From the NCBI GenBank assembly GCA_018712125.1, contig DVHM01000058.1:1-9650 (forward strand): a DNA stretch of 9,650 bases, written 5' to 3'. Below, piece by piece: positions 7,105 through 9,650 of the stretch; within the stretch, counting starts at the first letter, position 1; each line of letters begins with the position of its first letter. The notes beneath the pieces are model-generated. The model was not told the origin of the DNA. It saw only the letters and a program-made list of their open reading frames with translations, and ran no database searches. Source of the stretch: Pullilachnospira_A gallistercoris. Lineage in GTDB: Bacteria; Bacillota; Clostridia; Lachnospirales; Lachnospiraceae. The position numbers and the translations under genes were made by a program.

Positions 7105-8163
7105 TTGAGCCAGACTTCTCCGTTTGCCAGGGAAAACTATAATCCCCTGATCATTCGTAATATCGAAAACAGCGACACACTCCTCTACGATATTTCCAGC
7201 CCCTACATGATTATGCTGGAGACCTGCAGAGAGGGCGACGGACTGTACAGTGTTTTTCGTTTTTCGCCCAACGACTACCAATCCTTCTTCTTCTCGGAAA
7301 AGGATCACGAAGTCATGCAGAAACGCCCGCTTCACAAACACTCTTTTGTGGAGATCATGTACGTGATTTCCGGCTCCATTACCAACTATGTGGAAGATCA
7401 GGTCTTTACCTACGAAGCCGGTCAGTGCTGTGTCATGAACAAAAATATCTATCACGCGGAACAGTTTTCCGGGGAATTCCAGGTGGTCTTTTTCAGTTTT
7501 CAGGATGACTATCTCCGGGATCTGATGGCGGAGTATTCCGAAAAGGGCCATAAAAACCCGAAAACCGGCCAGGCAGATCTCTCCGAAAATCTGATCCTGA
7601 ATCTTCTCGCCGGATCCAGGCAGCCCTCCGCCGATTTCGACAAGACCTATCTGGACTGTTTCCCGCTGAAACCTCCGGCAGAGATCCACGATCATCTGTC
7701 GCCGATCTTCAATATGCTGATCACAGAGGCGCTGAATCAGAAACCCGGTTCCGGGTTCTTTGTCAAGGGTTCCTTCTGCCGGCTGCTGTGCGAGCTGAGC
7801 AACCCCGAATACTTTTCCATCAAACGGGTGCACTCGGATCTGAACGGCCAGGAATTCCTCTTTGCCAAGATTTCCCATATCATGAAGGCCAGCCACGGCA
7901 GATGCACCAGGGACGAGCTCTCCGCCCAGCTCCACTACAACGGCGAATACTTAAACCGCATCGTGAAGAAGTACACCGGTCAGACCCTTCTGGCATACGG
8001 ACAGTCCATCTATCTGGACGAAGCCAGGGATCTGCTGCTGCATACGGACAAGAGCATCTCGACGATCATTGAGGACCTGGGCTTTTCCAACCGGACCCAC
8101 TTCTACCGCCTCTTCGAGAAGAAATTCGGACAATCCCCTTCCGATTACAGAAAAAGCAGGTAA
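7105..8163 (+). CDS. AraC-family transcriptional regulator (cupin sensor + HTH)
   Basis: A sugar-responsive DNA-binding regulator, 352 residues from the TTG start (363 if GTG at 7072 were used). The N-terminal half is a cupin-like ligand domain: PLHKHSFVEIMYVISG at about 74-90, then YEAGQCCVMNKNIYHAE. The middle (about 140-250) links to a C-terminal double helix-turn-helix at about 255-352: CTRDELSAQLHYNGEYLNRI, then STIIEDLGFSNRTHFYRLFEK and the typical end FGQSPSDYR. It has the same layout as the broken regulator at 3066-4042 but is clearly divergent from it. It diverges from the GH2 gene and converges on a GPH permease, so it probably activates one or both in response to the imported sugar. 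The stop codon lies inside the terminator stem. The family is secure; the ligand is unknown. Confidence 0.92.
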   Translation: MSQTSPFARENYNPLIIRNIENSDTLLYDISSPYMIMLETCREGDGLYSVFRFSPNDYQSFFFSEKDHEVMQKRPLHKHSFVEIMYVISGSITNYVEDQVFTYEAGQCCVMNKNIYHAEQFSGEFQVVFFSFQDDYLRDLMAEYSEKGHKNPKTGQADLSENLILNLLAGSRQPSADFDKTYLDCFPLKPPAEIHDHLSPIFNMLITEALNQKPGSGFFVKGSFCRLLCELSNPEYFSIKRVHSDLNGQEFLFAKISHIMKASHGRCTRDELSAQLHYNGEYLNRIVKKYTGQTLLAYGQSIYLDEARDLLLHTDKSISTIIEDLGFSNRTHFYRLFEKKFGQSPSDYRKSR

Positions 8164-8188
8164 GACCTTTTCCATCTTACCTGCTTTT
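8152..8188. terminator. Bidirectional terminator between convergent AraC and permease genes
   Basis: AAAAGCAGGTAAGA (8152-8165) and TCTTACCTGCTTTT (8175-8188) are perfect 14-base inverted repeats around a 9-base loop. The outer A and T tracts serve as U-tracts for either direction. The AraC stop codon TAA (8161-8163) is part of the stem. The permease gene ends at 8231 from the other side, so one hairpin probably ends both transcripts. Confidence 0.9.
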
Positions 8189-8230
8189 CTTATGTCTTAT
8201 GGCATATATTTGATTTCCGTTTCGCTTTTC

Positions 8231-9598
8231 TTATTTCGTTATTCCGTGAGCCTTATCCCAGTCAGCGTTAGCCTTCTCAACTTTCAGGAAGTACATGATA
8301 ACTGCGACTACAACTGCAGAAATCAGCGGGAACCACAGATACATGAAGTTCAGCATGTTGATTGCGGAAGCCGGCTGATTTGCCGCGCCGTTTACATATC
8401 CGCCGAGATCCAGAAGGATGCCGCAGAGAGCGGTTCCAAGTCCGTTACCAACCTTGATACCGAAGGAGGAGCAGGAGAACATGGATCCCTCAATGTGCTT
8501 GCCCTGGGTACGTACGGTGTACTCGGATGCGGAAGAAATCAGTGCGTTGATATCGCCTGTGATCGGGCTGCTCAGCAGGCCTGCGATTGCAGAACTAATC
8601 AACATGAACGGTATATTCAAGGAAAGTCCGGCGATGACAAAGAGCACACGGAATACCGTAGATGCACAGGATCCCAGGAAATTTACTTTCCACATTCCCT
8701 TAAATTTCTGTACCAGGAACGGTGTAATTGCCAGACCGACGATCATCGGCACCATCTGCGCTGCGGAGAACGCTCCCAACATAGCGTCACTTCCAATGAC
8801 GTATCTGCACCAGTAAGCTCCGACGCTGGCAATACCGGTCTGGAGATATGTCATTACGTAGAAAATAGCAATCATGATGAAGTACTTGTTCTTAAACAGC
8901 AACTTTACCGACTCAATAAAGGGAACTTTGTCCTCTATAGATGCGGTTGTACCCTCAGACAGCTCCTCCGGGGACAGCTCCTTTACAGAGAATACGGAGA
9001 TCGTGTTTACGACCAAAGCGATGATAGCGTAGATGATTGCCACGTTTCTCCATCCTGCCGCGCCGCCGCCGAGAGTAGTCGTAAGACCTACCGTTACAGA
9101 GGATACCACCACGTTGGTTCCCAGAGAGAACATGAAACGGATGGACCCCATCTGCACTCGCTCGTTGGTGTTCTTCGTGATCAGAGAGGTCAGCGAAGCG
9201 TAGGCGATGTTGTTGGCGGTGTAGAAGATTACATTCAGCAGCACGTACACGATGAAGAAGTATGCGTACTGTGCTGTCTGTCCTATTCCCATAGGCACAG
9301 AGAACAACAGCACCAGACAGATGCAGTTACCGATCTGGGTCCACAGCATCCAGGGACGGGCTTTACCCATCTTGGTGTGGGTCTTATCCATCAAGTTACC
9401 GAAGATGACATCGGAGATACCGTCAAAGACTCTTGCCACTGCGATCAGCACACCGATAACACCGGAATTCAATCCTACTGTGTCGGTCAGATAGATCATT
9501 ACGAAGCTGGTAACCAAACCATAGATACAGTTGGCGGCCAGGTCGCCGGATCCGTATCCGACCTTGTTGTACCATTTTAGATATTTCTTTTCCTCCAT
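8231..9598 (-). CDS. GPH-family (MelB-like) sugar:cation symporter
   Basis: A 455-residue inner-membrane permease, full length for the family, with about twelve hydrophobic segments. The GPH signature is clear: D59 and D63 in RVFDGISDVIFG match the cation-site aspartates of MelB, followed by D71 and the loop KMGKARPW (about 77-83). The N-terminal YGSGDLAANCIYG and YLTDTVGL segments are also typical. The charged stretch at about 205-230 fits the central cytoplasmic loop, and the tail (EKANADWDKAHG) is cytoplasmic. The ATG at 9596-9598 has AAAGGGG about 7 bases upstream. It probably supplies the substrate of the GH2 enzyme, although it is a separate minus-strand unit beyond the convergent regulator. 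It differs strongly from the permease at the left edge. The family is near certain; glucuronide, galactoside or other substrates cannot be told apart here. Confidence 0.94.
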   Translation of the reverse strand: MEEKKYLKWYNKVGYGSGDLAANCIYGLVTSFVMIYLTDTVGLNSGVIGVLIAVARVFDGISDVIFGNLMDKTHTKMGKARPWMLWTQIGNCICLVLLFSVPMGIGQTAQYAYFFIVYVLLNVIFYTANNIAYASLTSLITKNTNERVQMGSIRFMFSLGTNVVVSSVTVGLTTTLGGGAAGWRNVAIIYAIIALVVNTISVFSVKELSPEELSEGTTASIEDKVPFIESVKLLFKNKYFIMIAIFYVMTYLQTGIASVGAYWCRYVIGSDAMLGAFSAAQMVPMIVGLAITPFLVQKFKGMWKVNFLGSCASTVFRVLFVIAGLSLNIPFMLISSAIAGLLSSPITGDINALISSASEYTVRTQGKHIEGSMFSCSSFGIKVGNGLGTALCGILLDLGGYVNGAANQPASAINMLNFMYLWFPLISAVVVAVIMYFLKVEKANADWDKAHGITK

Positions 9599-9640
9599 TA
9601 TGATACCCCTTTCTCCAATTAATAAATATTTTATAAATAA

Positions 9641-9646
9641 ATTATA
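9641..9646 (-). promoter_or_regulatory. Possible -10 box of the GPH permease
   Basis: TATAAT on the minus strand in a very AT-rich leader about 43 bases before the ATG. Its -35 would fall outside the window, and several other AT-rich hexamers nearby could serve instead. Confidence 0.4.
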
Positions 9647-9650
9647 AACA

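Noticed and set aside
7030..7935. Minus-strand open frame of 301 codons opposite the AraC gene
   Set aside because: No family features, and the plus strand has a textbook AraC protein with a ribosome binding site.
8069..9580. Plus-strand open frame of 503 codons overlapping the AraC end and opposite the GPH permease
   Set aside because: The product is H, Q, C and D rich low-complexity sequence without domains and runs through the bidirectional terminator; the opposite strand holds a clear permease.

Overview
The window looks like chromosomal DNA from a carbohydrate-degrading gut Firmicute, most likely Lachnospiraceae-like. This is inferred from the gene mix (GH2 and GH78 glycosidases, cupin-AraC regulators, GPH-family sugar permeases), strong AAGGAG-type ribosome binding sites, a consensus sigma-A promoter, and a tRNA gene without an encoded CCA. 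No phage, transposase, CRISPR or plasmid gene is visible.

Left part (1-4042, all minus strand, transcribed right to left): an AraC-type regulator, then an alpha-L-rhamnosidase-like GH78 gene, then a GPH-family permease that runs off the left edge. This looks like a former rhamnoside-use cassette in decay. The regulator has a one-base frameshift in a T-run. The GH78 gene lacks its N-terminus, has an in-frame stop, and has lost an internal block of about 100 codons with a frame change, although its catalytic half is still open for 571 codons. The permease at the end is intact as far as it can be seen.

Middle (4095-4246, minus strand): a tRNA-Cys(GCA) gene with a near-perfect -35/-10 promoter and its own intrinsic terminator. 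It separates the decayed cassette from the intact one.

Right part (4445-9598): an intact cassette. A cytoplasmic GH2 glycosidase (824 aa, minus) and an AraC-type regulator (352 aa, plus, probably starting at TTG) diverge from a short AT-rich control region with a 21-bp-spaced direct repeat and an inverted repeat. A second complete GPH permease (455 aa, minus) converges on the regulator, and one A/T-flanked hairpin appears to end both transcripts. The likely logic is that the permease imports a small glycoside, the regulator senses it, and the GH2 enzyme cleaves it inside the cell. The substrate cannot be read from the sequence.

I see no clearly new biological system. The most interesting content is the side-by-side pair of regulator/hydrolase/permease modules, one eroding and one intact, and the detailed lesions in the eroding one.
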